Assembly: GCF_020623625.1 (NCBI RefSeq) | Contig: NC_060201.1 | Location: 992,001-1,056,000 of the forward strand | Length of the DNA stretch: 64,000 nt | Direction of reading: 5' to 3' | Source: Saccharomycodes ludwigii | Taxonomy: Eukaryota; Ascomycota; Saccharomycetes; Saccharomycodales; Saccharomycodaceae | Shown: positions 25,601 through 34,615 of the stretch, in pieces | Numbering within the stretch: the first letter of the stretch is position 1 | Layout: each line of letters begins with the position of its first letter | Made by a program: the position numbers and the translations under genes | Notes under the pieces: model-generated | What the model saw: only the letters and a program-made list of their open reading frames with translations | Database searches by the model: none | What the model was told of the DNA's origin: nothing

Positions 25601-26369
25601 GCCGGGACAATATAAAAATTTTGGTGAAACACATTCAATAAAATCGGAGGATTATTTTAACTGTAGAAATATTAGTTTATTGCCACACCAAAACAATGTT
25701 ACTATTAAAAATAATCCAGGTAATAACAATAATAATAATAATAATAATAACAATAATAATAATAATAATAATAACAATAATAACAATAATAACAATAATA
25801 ATAATAACAATAATAATGGCTTTACTAATTTGGATTCTACGACAATATATTCAAAGCCAGTCGAAACTATGATTCCAGACCTTAAGGTGGAAGTGTTGGG
25901 TAACGAAATTTTTGACGATCATTCTAATTTTGGCGGGTACAATGATAGTGGAGAGAAATATCCTCTGTTATTAGATTCAAAAGATGAAGCCAAATATCGT
26001 AGTTATAGACACCAATATGCAGAATTACTATATTTTTGGGGCCTCCCTGTACATAGAGTTAAAATTTTAAAATTCAATATAAACCATAACACCGATTCCT
26101 CATATCTTCGTTCTATAGAGTCTAGTGAAAACGGTGATATCCATAAAGGTGTCATATCGCAATGGATTAAACCTTCAAATGGTGATAAGCAACATAAAAT
26201 ACCACATACTTGTGGTTATTGTATGCTTAATGTCAAAAGAAGACTATTTGTTTGTGGAAACTGTCAACATGTTATGCATGCAAAGTGCTCCGACAAGTGG
26301 TGGAAAACTGCACATGAATGTCCAACAGGTTGTGGATGTATGTGCTCGGAGTTATTTGATGTAGCATGA
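22656..26369 (+). CDS. MTC5: Mtc5/Sea3-like SEA-complex subunit (WDR59 family)
   Basis: Component of the SEA complex (GATOR2 side) on the vacuole, which signals amino-acid status to TORC1. N-terminal WD repeats cover about residues 20-390 (for example LHGHSRAITDINFHPDHPEL and LQGHTSGVNNIDFNRF). An RWD-type segment lies at about 430-560, an Asp run near 608-621, and a C-terminal zinc-binding RING-like domain at about 1186-1237 (CGYC, CGNC, HAKC, then CPTGCGC). A run of more than 30 Asn (about 1022-1055, DNA 25724-25818) interrupts a poorly conserved linker. The length is 1237 aa against 1148 for yeast Mtc5. It follows ARO1, as YDR128W follows YDR127W. Confidence 0.95.
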   Translation: MYNTLQDNPFDSITFGKNLSLRVDGGVNAVSINPSGRDVVLASKQGLYIVDLDDPFQPPRLLHHLTSWQVSDVQWSPHKSKPYWVVSTSNQKAMVWNLARSSADAIEHVLHGHSRAITDINFHPDHPELLATCSIDTFVLAWDMRSPTRPYYKTADWRAGASQVKWNFKNSNILASSHADYVCIWDLRKGCTPLVKLQGHTSGVNNIDFNRFNETQIMSSSNDCTVRYWNYSKDTKNPIKTVNTEFPVWRGRYLPFGQGSCIIPMIGGNNSVYLMNNDCFNNEESTVKLQQIYSFKGHTDRVTDFLWRSRHSPDTFVDDRMFQLITWSKDSDLRLWSVPESVYEKVSFTRKERLDHKLIDFPYQTYRKEPLKTRDNDKDNWFKTPRELFVTKITKKDQNNRNAVDHLTWLSGVRMNHDQGDGNILNKENYGIASGYTNLGEEVSTVGHKFSKISFEKISVSTGELILTLNGPWNESAPDEMVFLRIEVKFPKNYPAKLHFPRFKIEENREINESTRDVMYQNLKKIASKYTDCGKYCLEPCLRYLMGEKIDLTSVEQVDEGLLDFDVIRKLDLDEQLLNDDIDVSQELKQNTKDLFEDHDNIKYNGEEDDDDDDDDDDDDDNNDNNEYEPPAFFDGADTLDNSGSMLKTKDDSFDSTPIPKGCSAVWTPQGQLVCFFMKSNKAEKRHKVEHDLIKFSTGGVRRFKKPKSKTSHKEKPISPRPKTYIESLEKRNENSRNDNADNAISTGNDSTSNSVNSSNEDDNGDGDNTPITAYSSSYSDSESSEDDWDDVLNNDISIRTKLQVIPLRVPVLASNHSESGKTNESLKIKNFVKIYDFSHLIPDKVELGADYRLMSADPEVLCKYNSTVAENYGYTDVATAWKLVSDILVSSSRDVFNHHDWAFDSRGGKLFIKNLMEYFEKTKNIQMLAMLSCVLVTPGLPNCMTKELDDSFNSETDMVESIVSYEKEYYFYSNMNNQALSPGQYKNFGETHSIKSEDYFNCRNISLLPHQNNVTIKNNPGNNNNNNNNNNNNNNNNNNNNNNNNNNNNNNNNGFTNLDSTTIYSKPVETMIPDLKVEVLGNEIFDDHSNFGGYNDSGEKYPLLLDSKDEAKYRSYRHQYAELLYFWGLPVHRVKILKFNINHNTDSSYLRSIESSENGDIHKGVISQWIKPSNGDKQHKIPHTCGYCMLNVKRRLFVCGNCQHVMHAKCSDKWWKTAHECPTGCGCMCSELFDVA

Positions 26370-26415
26370 TAGCTTTATAAAATATATATAAAAAAATTTT
26401 TTATAAACGACGTTT

Positions 26416-26454
<39 letters not shown>

Positions 26455-26674
26455 CATTTCAGGATTCCATGTTTATGTAATTTTTTTGTAGGCTGTGTCT
26501 TACCGCTTTAAACTTTAGTTGAAAAAGAAAATTCAGAGCGTTTCCAACGAATTAAACCTAAAAGGATATTTAACTCTAACCAAACAATCGCAAGTGAAAC
26601 TCGAAAGGAGGGGAAAAAGCAGGAAAAAAAAAGAAAGGAAAAAGAAGAGAAAAGAAAGGGGGGAAAAAAAAAAA
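26370..26674. other. MTC5 to ERG27 intergenic region
   Basis: About 300 bp holding the MTC5 3' end, a 7-bp sterol-response-like word (listed separately), T runs (around 26412-26445) and an A/G-rich leader just before the ERG27 ATG. No other gene was seen. Confidence 0.55.
26404..26410. promoter_or_regulatory. Sterol-response-like element (TAAACGA) upstream of ERG27
   Basis: TAAACGA is the reverse complement of TCGTTTA, the core bound by the sterol regulators Upc2/Ecm22, about 265 bp before the ERG27 start. The core is short and the region AT-rich, so chance occurrence is possible. Confidence 0.35.
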
Positions 26675-27709
26675 ATGGGAAAGGTTGCAGTTATTACAGG
26701 TACTAATAGCAATCTGGGACTTAATATTGCCTACAGATTTTTAGAAAAAGTTGATTTTCATGAAGATGTGACCCTTGTTGTTACATCACGGACTCTTCCC
26801 AGAGTTAGAGAATGTATCAATATGATTAATAGATATCATTCTCAATTAGAAAGATCTGGGATCTTACAATTTGATTATTTATTGGTTGATTTCACAGATA
26901 TGGTTTCAGTTTTAAGTGCGTATTATGAATTAAATAAAAAATACCAAGAGATCAATTATTTTTTTGTTAATGCTGCGCAAGGTGTTTATGATGGTATTTC
27001 TTGGCTTGGTGCTTGTAAAGAGATTCTAAGCGACCCAATCGAGGGCGTTACAAATCCGCATTATAAAATCCAAAGAATTGGTGTTAAGACAGATGATGGT
27101 TTAGGAACTGTTTTTCAGGCAAATGTATTTGGTCCATATTATTTAATTCAAAAATTATTGCCACAATTGGAAAAGGGGAATGCCGTTATAGTGTGGATTT
27201 CCAGTCTTATGAGCGATCCTAAATATTTGGACTTAGAAGACATGCAATTGTTGAAAACAGATGCATCGTATGAAGGTTCAAAGCGGTTAGTTGATTTATT
27301 GCATTTAGCTACGTACGAAAATTTGAAAGCTAGAGGAATAAGACAATATTTGGTCCAACCAGGCATTTTCATTAGTAAATCTTTTTTCAAGTTTTTGAAT
27401 GTATTTACTTATTTTGGTATGTTATTTATTTTCTATGTGGCAAGATGGCTGGGTTCTTCTTGGCATAATATATCGGGTTATCTTGCTGCTAATGCGCCGA
27501 TATATGTTGCTTTAGCTGATGAGAGTTTATTAAAGAGACAGGATATAAAGTATGGCTCTGCTTCAACTAGAAACGGTAGGGAATATTTGAAAAATCAAGA
27601 AATTGATCCAACGGGAAAAGACCAAGTTTTGAAGTACTTTAAAAATATGGAAGATGAATGGGACCTTAAATTGAAAGATCAAATAAAAAACACTAGAATT
27701 GCTATGTAA
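26675..27709 (+). CDS. ERG27: Erg27, 3-keto sterol reductase
   Basis: Reduces the C-3 ketone during sterol C-4 demethylation, working with Erg25, Erg26 and Erg28 at the ER/lipid droplet. An SDR fold is clear: cofactor loop TGTNSNLG at residues 8-15, LLVDFTDMVSVLSAYYELNK, FVNAAQG, and catalytic YEGSK with Tyr199 and Lys203. A hydrophobic segment FGMLFIFYVARWLG follows. The product is 344 aa (S. cerevisiae 347). The start MGKVAVITG was chosen because it aligns with the family N-terminus. An in-frame ATG 52 codons upstream (26519) would add a Lys/Arg-rich leader from A/G-rich sequence and is probably 5' UTR. The gene corresponds to YLR100W and sits between YDR128W and YDR129C equivalents, part of the interleaved order. 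Confidence 0.98.
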   Translation: MGKVAVITGTNSNLGLNIAYRFLEKVDFHEDVTLVVTSRTLPRVRECINMINRYHSQLERSGILQFDYLLVDFTDMVSVLSAYYELNKKYQEINYFFVNAAQGVYDGISWLGACKEILSDPIEGVTNPHYKIQRIGVKTDDGLGTVFQANVFGPYYLIQKLLPQLEKGNAVIVWISSLMSDPKYLDLEDMQLLKTDASYEGSKRLVDLLHLATYENLKARGIRQYLVQPGIFISKSFFKFLNVFTYFGMLFIFYVARWLGSSWHNISGYLAANAPIYVALADESLLKRQDIKYGSASTRNGREYLKNQEIDPTGKDQVLKYFKNMEDEWDLKLKDQIKNTRIAM

Positions 27710-28000
27710 ACACATATACACACTTTTAATTTTACGTATACATATATATATGTATGTATTCTGATAAGAAAAAAAGTAAAATCGTACTAAATAAAAATGT
27801 GTGTATGCTTTCTCGATATAATCAACAAAATAACACAGACATATTACAATTTTTTTTTTTTTTTCATAAGAAGGAGCTAAAAAAAAAAAAAAAAAAAACT
27901 ATAATATATATCTATCTATATATGGATGTGTATAAAAATACTAAATAAAAAGAACAAAAAATATAGAATAGATATAGCTAAAGTCGAAGTAGATCAATTT

Positions 28001-29956
28001 TCACTTGTGTAAAGACATCAAAGAAGCTACAAAGGTAATAATTAATCTTGAACGAACTTCGTTAATATCTTCAGGAACCAACCAAATTAAAGCGCCTAAT
28101 TTTCTGGCAATAGAAATGGCTAGCTTAGCGTTAGCGTATTTCTCCTCATCAGTTGTTCCAGGGGTAACTAAATCATAGTCGACATAACCTGGTGCAATGC
28201 CATGTAAAACATCTAGTAAGAAGTGAGCATTAGACAAGGATGGATCCGAGAAACTTCTAATGGTTGAAGATTTGTTGCCTTTAACAACTTGAGCTTGAGC
28301 CCAAGCTAATAGTTCACCATCTGTAAGTTCCTTACCCTTAGCTAAATGCTTCATGGTTAAAACAATATTTCGGCGCATTAATTGCCAAACTAGGCCCAAA
28401 GTCAATAATTTGTTGCCGTCCACTATATCAGCACCTTCTATACCAACTAAACTGAAATGATTTTTCTTACCTAATTCAACAGCGTAATTTGTATTTTCCA
28501 AAGCTTTAAATCTTGAAACTGGAGAACCTGAAACTGGTTTTTTATTCACATGTTTAAAATCGACCACGCCTGGCATGACCTTTTCATAGGCCTGTAGTAA
28601 AACCAAGCCATCTTTCAAATCTTCAAACAAAGAAACAATTGGAGGATCAACATCTAACGAGTTTAACCACAAAGTGAAAACTCTGGCTTCTCTCTCACCT
28701 TCAGCGTCAAAATCTTCAATTTCTGGTTTTTCTTCTTCAGTAATTGGATCCAATCCCGGATGGGTGTTGAATAGATGGGCAACAAAAGCTAAATTCAATT
28801 TAGGATTACCGGAAACTAGTGATTTTGGTGTTAAATATTTTCTACAGTTTAACTTTTCAGCGTTTTGTAAAATTTCTTCAGCCCTCTGATGTAAATCTTG
28901 AGTTTGTAGTGGAGCTCTGGAACACAAGTCAGGGGCTAGCTGGTTCAATAAAACAGTATAGTTTTCACCATCAGAAACATCTTTAGAGAAATTGGAAACT
29001 CTTCTTGGCCAATTGGCCTGATTCAAGTGGTAGTTGAACCAACGCAATAAAATCTTTTCTGGTGGCAATCTCAAAAATTCTTCCAATGTTTCATCATCTT
29101 CTAATAAACGATACAATTCCGGGTGTAACTTAATATCGATTTTATTTAATAACCCTCTTCTAATGATTTGCCAAATCAACCCCAAAATCAAATGTTCCTT
29201 ACCCTCAATAATATCTTCGGGGTGAACATTAACAACAACACATCCAATAGCCTTAGCCGAATTGATGACGATATTTGCATTTTCACCAGCCTTAAAATTA
29301 TTTAATGGTTTGCCATTTTTAGGAATATTTAAAACTCTTGTATCGATAGTATCAGGAACCGAATCATTGATTAATTTGGATAAAACTAACCCATCTCTAC
29401 ATTCATCAAACAATTGGAAAGTATCCGTTGGAAAGGGTAGTCTATCAGCGATATCTTCATCGCCACTTAAGACACTATTAATATGTTTTGTGAATTCAGT
29501 TCTTTCTTCCTCATTAATTGTATGAGTAGTACCTGCAGTAGAACCGCCAACAACAATTCTTGCTTGAATACCTGTACCTTTAACTTGTAAGCTCCCTGTA
29601 TCGGCGGTAGAAGTTATTATGTTTGATATGTTGTTGGAAGCAATACGTGAATTACCTGTAGGGACAGCAGCATATGCTGAAGCGCCACCACCCTGAGCCT
29701 GTTCCTTTATTCTAGCAACCAATTCAACATAATCATCTAGTTCGACGTGGCCTGAGGCATCAACATCAACTTGTTTTAAAGTCTGACGAGCCTGATCATA
29801 GGAAGCTTCACCTGAGTTAGCAATAGATTCCAAAGCGTCCTGTTTTTCAACCCATCCTTTATCGTCTGAATCGATTGATCTAAACTTTTCAATGGTAGAA
29901 AATAAATCTTCTTGGGTCAAAATAGGAAATTTTTTTTGTAATTTAACAATATTCAT
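28001..29956 (-). CDS. SAC6: Sac6 fimbrin, actin-bundling protein
   Basis: Cross-links actin filaments in cortical patches and cables for endocytosis. The N-terminus has an EF-hand-like region (about 10-90; RSIDSDDKGWVEKQDALES), followed by two actin-binding modules, each of two calponin-homology domains (about 130-370 and 400-651; for example LPFPTDTFQLFDECRDGLVL and AEGEREARVFTLWLNSLDVD). The length is 651 aa (Sac6 642). The start is MNIVKLQKKFPILTQEDLF, identical in pattern to S. cerevisiae. The frame stays open for 41 codons upstream to an ATG at 30079, but that leader is hydrophobic then Lys-rich and not family-like. The S. cerevisiae gene has a short intron near its start; here the same N-terminus reads straight through. 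It corresponds to YDR129C. Confidence 0.98.
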   Translation of the reverse strand: MNIVKLQKKFPILTQEDLFSTIEKFRSIDSDDKGWVEKQDALESIANSGEASYDQARQTLKQVDVDASGHVELDDYVELVARIKEQAQGGGASAYAAVPTGNSRIASNNISNIITSTADTGSLQVKGTGIQARIVVGGSTAGTTHTINEEERTEFTKHINSVLSGDEDIADRLPFPTDTFQLFDECRDGLVLSKLINDSVPDTIDTRVLNIPKNGKPLNNFKAGENANIVINSAKAIGCVVVNVHPEDIIEGKEHLILGLIWQIIRRGLLNKIDIKLHPELYRLLEDDETLEEFLRLPPEKILLRWFNYHLNQANWPRRVSNFSKDVSDGENYTVLLNQLAPDLCSRAPLQTQDLHQRAEEILQNAEKLNCRKYLTPKSLVSGNPKLNLAFVAHLFNTHPGLDPITEEEKPEIEDFDAEGEREARVFTLWLNSLDVDPPIVSLFEDLKDGLVLLQAYEKVMPGVVDFKHVNKKPVSGSPVSRFKALENTNYAVELGKKNHFSLVGIEGADIVDGNKLLTLGLVWQLMRRNIVLTMKHLAKGKELTDGELLAWAQAQVVKGNKSSTIRSFSDPSLSNAHFLLDVLHGIAPGYVDYDLVTPGTTDEEKYANAKLAISIARKLGALIWLVPEDINEVRSRLIITFVASLMSLHK

Positions 29957-30479
29957 TAGCCTTTGTTGGTTTTTTTTTTTTTTAGATTGAATTCTTTGTA
30001 ATCTAATAAAGTTTGATAAATTGGGAAAAACGAGTACGACAAGAAGGATTACTTTTTTTAACAGGGGAAACAACAGCAATTTTACTTGTGAAAGAAAGGA
30101 AAAAATATTAATTAAAAACAGAAAAAAACGGAAAAAAATAAAAAAGTTTGAGGGTTGTTTGAGGCTGGCTTTTTTTTTTTGTTTTTTTTTTGTTTTTTTT
30201 TTTTTTTAATTTTTTTTTTTTGAGGGGGGGGCGACAAAAGCGAGAATGCCATGACGAAATTGTAACGACGAAATTGTAACGACGAAATTGTAACGACGAA
30301 ATTGTAACGACGAAATTGCTCGTCAATAGAAAGAAGAAAAAAAATATGCCTAAACTTTTATATTATACCAATGTTATAAAAGTCTACTGTACAACCTGTC
30401 ACTCTCTTTCATACTTGTTCATTAATAACTCTATAAAAGTTGATAATTTTTTTTGTTATATACACATATACAATACCCG
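29957..30479. other. SAC6 upstream region / APC9-candidate 3' region
   Basis: About 520 bp with T and A runs, a G run near 30223-30230, a 14-bp tandem repeat (listed separately) and TATA-like sequence. Small ORFs here translate the repeat or homopolymers and are not genes. Confidence 0.6.
30253..30318. repeat. 14-bp tandem repeat, 4.7 copies
   Basis: The unit GACGAAATTGTAAC is repeated four times without a change, plus a fifth copy matching its first ten bases. It lies about 300 bp upstream of the SAC6 ATG. The ACGAAA core resembles the Swi4/SBF box (CRCGAAA) but differs at the first base. Confidence 0.95.
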
Positions 30480-32312
30480 TTAAAAAATTATAGAATCTGT
30501 ATACCAAATGCTCTGACACTGATCTCTAATATTAGCCACTATTTTGTCTAAATCAGCGACATTTTTGATATCTCGAATACCACTATTCTCTCCATTATCA
30601 TCATTGTCGCGTTCAAATAAAACTGATTTACTGATAAACTTATTTTTCCTCAGCTTATTCAAAATTTCAGTTTCTCTAATATATATTTTGTACTGCTCTT
30701 GTAGCTCTATCTTACTTAGAATATTGGTTATTGAGCCAAATTCTCTGTTCAAAAACTTTGATTCAGAAGTTGAAGAATTAGGTAATATGCTGTGATAATT
30801 GTCATTCTTATTCATGGCTGGTTGAGAAGTAGGGGTAGATTCATTAAAATAAACCTGTAACTCATTCAAATACTTTGGCTTCAAATCATTTAAAAACGAT
30901 AATAACCGGTAAACTTGTTTATTGCCTTTATTATAAGAATCACCATGAATATTCATAATTCTGTGAGACCCATAATCTCCTTTTTTATTAATTTTCAACC
31001 TGTTTATGGATTTTGAAGAAAATTTTCTAAATGTCAATTCGTTATCATCGGTGTTTTTGCTATTGCAATTAATAAAACTATTTTTTATTTTCTTTTCTGC
31101 ACTATATTTTTCAAATTTTTTTGAAATATAATCTTGTAATTCCAAATTTGAGACACCTGATATTGATACTAAAATATTATCATCTCCATTATTAGCATTG
31201 ACGTTACAAATGTCCTGTTCCTCAATATCATCATCTTTTTCTTTTTCTGTTTCTCCTTCCTCTTCTTCTTCGTCAACTTCTTCAACTTCTTTTTCTTCTT
31301 CTTTCTCTTCACGTGTATAGCTGTGTCTATTTTTTAAACTATTACTTCTATTTCTCGATGAGCTTGATTTTAAAGATAGTCCTATGTATTTGGAAATAGG
31401 AGTCGTAAAATCTTTTGCTTTCTCGAAAAGTCGCCTATTTAAAATACTATGGTCAATAATAGGTGTTTCACCTTGTAAACCATTAACTTCCGATCTTTCT
31501 CTCCTTCCAAAATATGATCTATCTTTATTTACTTGTAAAATATCATGGTCGCCACTAGATTCTGAGTTAGTTAGAGGTTCTACAGGATAATCGGTTTTGA
31601 AATCAATAGAATTCTGTCTTTTTTTCTGATCATTTAAATATTCTGTATAATCTTCATCACAACAAAAAATCTGTAAATCAGGTCTAAAATCTATGCTCTC
31701 CTTGTGTTTATTTTCATGAAAAATTCTACAATGCATGGCTCTTTCAATTTGTAAAAACTCTTCCTGTCTATTCATCGATAATGGTTTCAAATTGTACAAA
31801 CAACGGTAGTCGTATACACCAGGATTAAACTCTAGTTGACTAGTATCATTTTGTTTTCGTTCTTCTTCATCGTCATTGATATCAATGGTAGTAGTAGTAT
31901 CAGCATTATCTGTTAAATAACTTTCATTTTCTTCACACAACGGGACAGTTTTATTAGCTATTATTGGGTGGTTTAAATTTTTCTTGTTTTTTATGGATCT
32001 TTTTTTATTCATATTCTCTTGTGTGCTCGTAGTTTTCGTATCTGGTGCATAATCAAACAACTTATGGCCTTTAACATTGTTCAACTTATATTTTTGCTCT
32101 ATGGCTTCAATAGATCTTACAGCCATTAAATTTGGTGAAATTAAAGGTGGATTGCTTGGCGTTTTATCCGGTAAAATATGATGTTTTGGTGTTTTCCAAG
32201 GTGTAAATGGTAAAACATGGTTGTTAATGTTACCATCGTTATTTAATTGTCCGTTGTTAGCATCTTCTTGTTGGACATTACCTATGCTGTTGGTGTCATT
32301 TTTGTCAATCAT
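30480..32312 (-). CDS. Large acidic protein, positional candidate for Apc9
   Basis: A 610-aa ORF with no catalytic domain that I recognise. Visible parts are an N-terminal Ser/Thr-Pro block (LPFTPWKTPKHHILPDKTPS, then NPPLISPNLMAVRSIEAIEQ, about residues 34-75), a moderately conserved-looking core YRCLYNLKPLSMNRQEEFLQ (about 170-190), a Glu-rich tract near 330-360, and a C-terminal predicted helical region. It lies between the SAC6 (YDR129C) and CDC45 (YLR103C) equivalents, in the orientation of S. cerevisiae APC9 (YLR102C). Apc9 is a small, fast-evolving APC/C subunit (265 aa) that helps hold Cdc27. The N-terminal TP/SP sites would suit a CDK-regulated APC/C subunit, but the identity is inferred from position only and the protein is more than twice the expected size. 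Confidence 0.5.
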   Translation of the reverse strand: MIDKNDTNSIGNVQQEDANNGQLNNDGNINNHVLPFTPWKTPKHHILPDKTPSNPPLISPNLMAVRSIEAIEQKYKLNNVKGHKLFDYAPDTKTTSTQENMNKKRSIKNKKNLNHPIIANKTVPLCEENESYLTDNADTTTTIDINDDEEERKQNDTSQLEFNPGVYDYRCLYNLKPLSMNRQEEFLQIERAMHCRIFHENKHKESIDFRPDLQIFCCDEDYTEYLNDQKKRQNSIDFKTDYPVEPLTNSESSGDHDILQVNKDRSYFGRRERSEVNGLQGETPIIDHSILNRRLFEKAKDFTTPISKYIGLSLKSSSSRNRSNSLKNRHSYTREEKEEEKEVEEVDEEEEEGETEKEKDDDIEEQDICNVNANNGDDNILVSISGVSNLELQDYISKKFEKYSAEKKIKNSFINCNSKNTDDNELTFRKFSSKSINRLKINKKGDYGSHRIMNIHGDSYNKGNKQVYRLLSFLNDLKPKYLNELQVYFNESTPTSQPAMNKNDNYHSILPNSSTSESKFLNREFGSITNILSKIELQEQYKIYIRETEILNKLRKNKFISKSVLFERDNDDNGENSGIRDIKNVADLDKIVANIRDQCQSIWYTDSIIF

Positions 32313-32602
32313 AGCAAATTATTTGTGTTTCTATTTATATTCTTATTTGGATGAGTATTTGTGTTTATATTTGTAATTTTTTTTGTTTTTTGTTTTTTTC
32401 TTTTTTCTTTTCTCTTTTGGGTTGGTAACATCATGTGTTTTTAAATTTTAATGATTTCAAGGATAACCACAAAATGCTTTTTTAAAGACAAAAAAAAAAA
32501 GAAAAAAAAAATTGTGTTCAAAAAAGCGCGAGAAATATTAAAAAATTCAAGCAGTTGTCAATGAAAGTAATCATTAATAGCCTTAAAGATAATTTACCAA
32601 AC

Positions 32603-34615
32603 TTATAACAATCCGCTCAATGTCAACTTTTCCAAAAATGGAGATAAATCATCCCTGCGAATTTCCAAAATTGAACTCTCAAAATTATCTATTTTAACTT
32701 TCGCATTAATCTCAGTAGCAACCAATTGAAATGCCACACTGAAGTTATTCAATGTAGGTTCTGTTCGTTCTAACGCCAATCCGCGTGGATATTTAGGTGC
32801 CATACCTGCACATAAATAAGTGTCAGTAGTGGTATCTAAAGCAGCCAGTACCAGTGGTAGTAACGAACGATCGTCAGAGCCCTCTGCACAGCAATCTAAT
32901 AGCCAGTTGCCCAGCCTCAATAAAGTTAACGGATTCCTATATGATTCCAAATCAGGTCCATCTTGTAAAACACACAAGCGATAAATACGTAAATTTTTGA
33001 TCAATTTCTTCTCCAAAATAGTTACGCCAGTATTGAAAACAATTGCTTGTAAAAGCTTTGCACGATTTATCCCGTTTTGTAGCTTCATGTGATCTCTAGC
33101 ATCCAGTGCGTCCCAACTTTCCCAAAAGTTGCTTATCCACTGTTTACTCCTTTTCTCTAACACTTCATCGATGGGAAGGTAGTCATTGTCTACAGTCTTG
33201 TCTCTATTAGCATTACTAGAGACATCACCACTACTATCACCAACTTCCAATAACGCATTTATACCTTCAACAAATTCAAAAGCACTTATAGAGCTCCTAT
33301 ACCCAGCAATTTTTATAAAAGCATCTCTTATTATATCTTGTAGTCCATAAATATCTAAATTATTTCTGAATATATTTCCCAATTCCTTTTTAATGTCATT
33401 ATTCATATATAGCCAATGCTTTTGTGCTTCAATCAATGAGATACCCATTCTAGCAAACATCTTGTGTAGTTTCCTTTTGCCATTTTCATTCCAAAGCCCC
33501 AATTTAGCATTGACGTAATTAGAGTAGAAGAAGGAATTATACAAAGTGGAGTATCTTAGCAAATATAGATAGTAATCCTGTTCAATGTTTATTTTCACCG
33601 TATCCGGTGTTTTTGTCATCTCAGCTGAAGTGTTGGTAACAAGTCTTTTGGATTCATCTTCTAGTAGTGGAAATAGTTTATTATAGACCTGTGGATATGT
33701 GTTATCCAATGATGTGGCACCTATTATCGTTAGCCATAAATAATCCATATCTGTTTCACCTAATAAAGATACTAAGGAATAGATTTGTACTGACAAGGAA
33801 TTAGATATGGTAGTACCTTGAGTATAATATTTTTGGATTGTTTTTTCTAATTGGTGTATTATCCCTTTCATTTTTTTCCTTTTTTTCGTTTTTCCAGAAT
33901 CATTTTTATTGCTTCTTTTCCTAAGCTTTGGATCTGATTCATCCTCTCCTTGATCACCTTCATCTTTTTCGATACCTAAATCTTCAGTTTTAGAGTTTGA
34001 GTTTTCGTCGTTAGAACTAGAAATGGCTTCTTCATTATCATCTCCTTCTTCTCTTTCCGTTTCTTCTTCTTCATCATCCTCTTCTTCATCATCCTCTTCT
34101 TCTTCATCCTTTTCTTCTTCATCCTCTTCTTCTTCATCGTCCTCTTCTTCTAATAATTGCGATAATTTTTGGTATGCGCTTTTTTCATTTTGTAACTCAT
34201 CGTCAATGGTATTGTCATCGAAACAAATAATGTTTTCTGATCCAAATATATTATCTAAATTCCACGGTCTATGTGTATCTAATATATATACCGATCTATT
34301 TATTGGATCATCATCGTCATCGTTACTCAAAAAAGATTCTAAATCAACCATTCCTCCGCAACCTACCAATATCACGTTTTTTATATCTTCATCCATTTTC
34401 ATATAATGTTCACGTAGTTCGGTATAACCAAATACTGGAACAAGTTGTAGTTGGATTAATTGAGTTTTAAATAACCTAGTTAGCATTTTGGTGGCACATA
34501 ATGCGTCTATGTTTAAACAGGAAACAAATATAACTAATTGGCATGATGAATGTGATGCAGAAGTTGATAAAATAGTTTCATATACACTTTTGAATGCTCT
34601 GATATTTACATACAT
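32603..34615 (-). CDS. CDC45: Cdc45, replication initiation factor (CMG helicase)
   Basis: Joins Mcm2-7 and GINS to form the active replicative helicase. It is a DHH-family fold without catalytic residues. Conserved blocks include SCQLVIFVSCLNIDALCATK (about residues 24-43), VYILDTHRPWNLDNIFGS (about 108-125), YYSNYVNAKLGLWNENGK, and a C-terminus DNFESSILEIRRDDLSPFLE followed by KLTLSGLL. An acidic Glu/Asp linker at about 155-195 matches the position of the acidic linker in S. cerevisiae Cdc45. The length is 670 aa (S. cerevisiae 650). It is divergent from LCL2, as in YLR103C/YLR104W. No MCB box (ACGCGT) was seen upstream. Confidence 0.99.
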   Translation of the reverse strand: MYVNIRAFKSVYETILSTSASHSSCQLVIFVSCLNIDALCATKMLTRLFKTQLIQLQLVPVFGYTELREHYMKMDEDIKNVILVGCGGMVDLESFLSNDDDDDPINRSVYILDTHRPWNLDNIFGSENIICFDDNTIDDELQNEKSAYQKLSQLLEEEDDEEEEDEEEKDEEEEDDEEEDDEEEETEREEGDDNEEAISSSNDENSNSKTEDLGIEKDEGDQGEDESDPKLRKRSNKNDSGKTKKRKKMKGIIHQLEKTIQKYYTQGTTISNSLSVQIYSLVSLLGETDMDYLWLTIIGATSLDNTYPQVYNKLFPLLEDESKRLVTNTSAEMTKTPDTVKINIEQDYYLYLLRYSTLYNSFFYSNYVNAKLGLWNENGKRKLHKMFARMGISLIEAQKHWLYMNNDIKKELGNIFRNNLDIYGLQDIIRDAFIKIAGYRSSISAFEFVEGINALLEVGDSSGDVSSNANRDKTVDNDYLPIDEVLEKRSKQWISNFWESWDALDARDHMKLQNGINRAKLLQAIVFNTGVTILEKKLIKNLRIYRLCVLQDGPDLESYRNPLTLLRLGNWLLDCCAEGSDDRSLLPLVLAALDTTTDTYLCAGMAPKYPRGLALERTEPTLNNFSVAFQLVATEINAKVKIDNFESSILEIRRDDLSPFLEKLTLSGLL

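Noticed and set aside
30108-30326. 72-aa ORF over the 14-bp repeat
   Set aside because: The repetitive translation arises from the minisatellite and flanking A runs; the unit length of 14 is not a multiple of 3.
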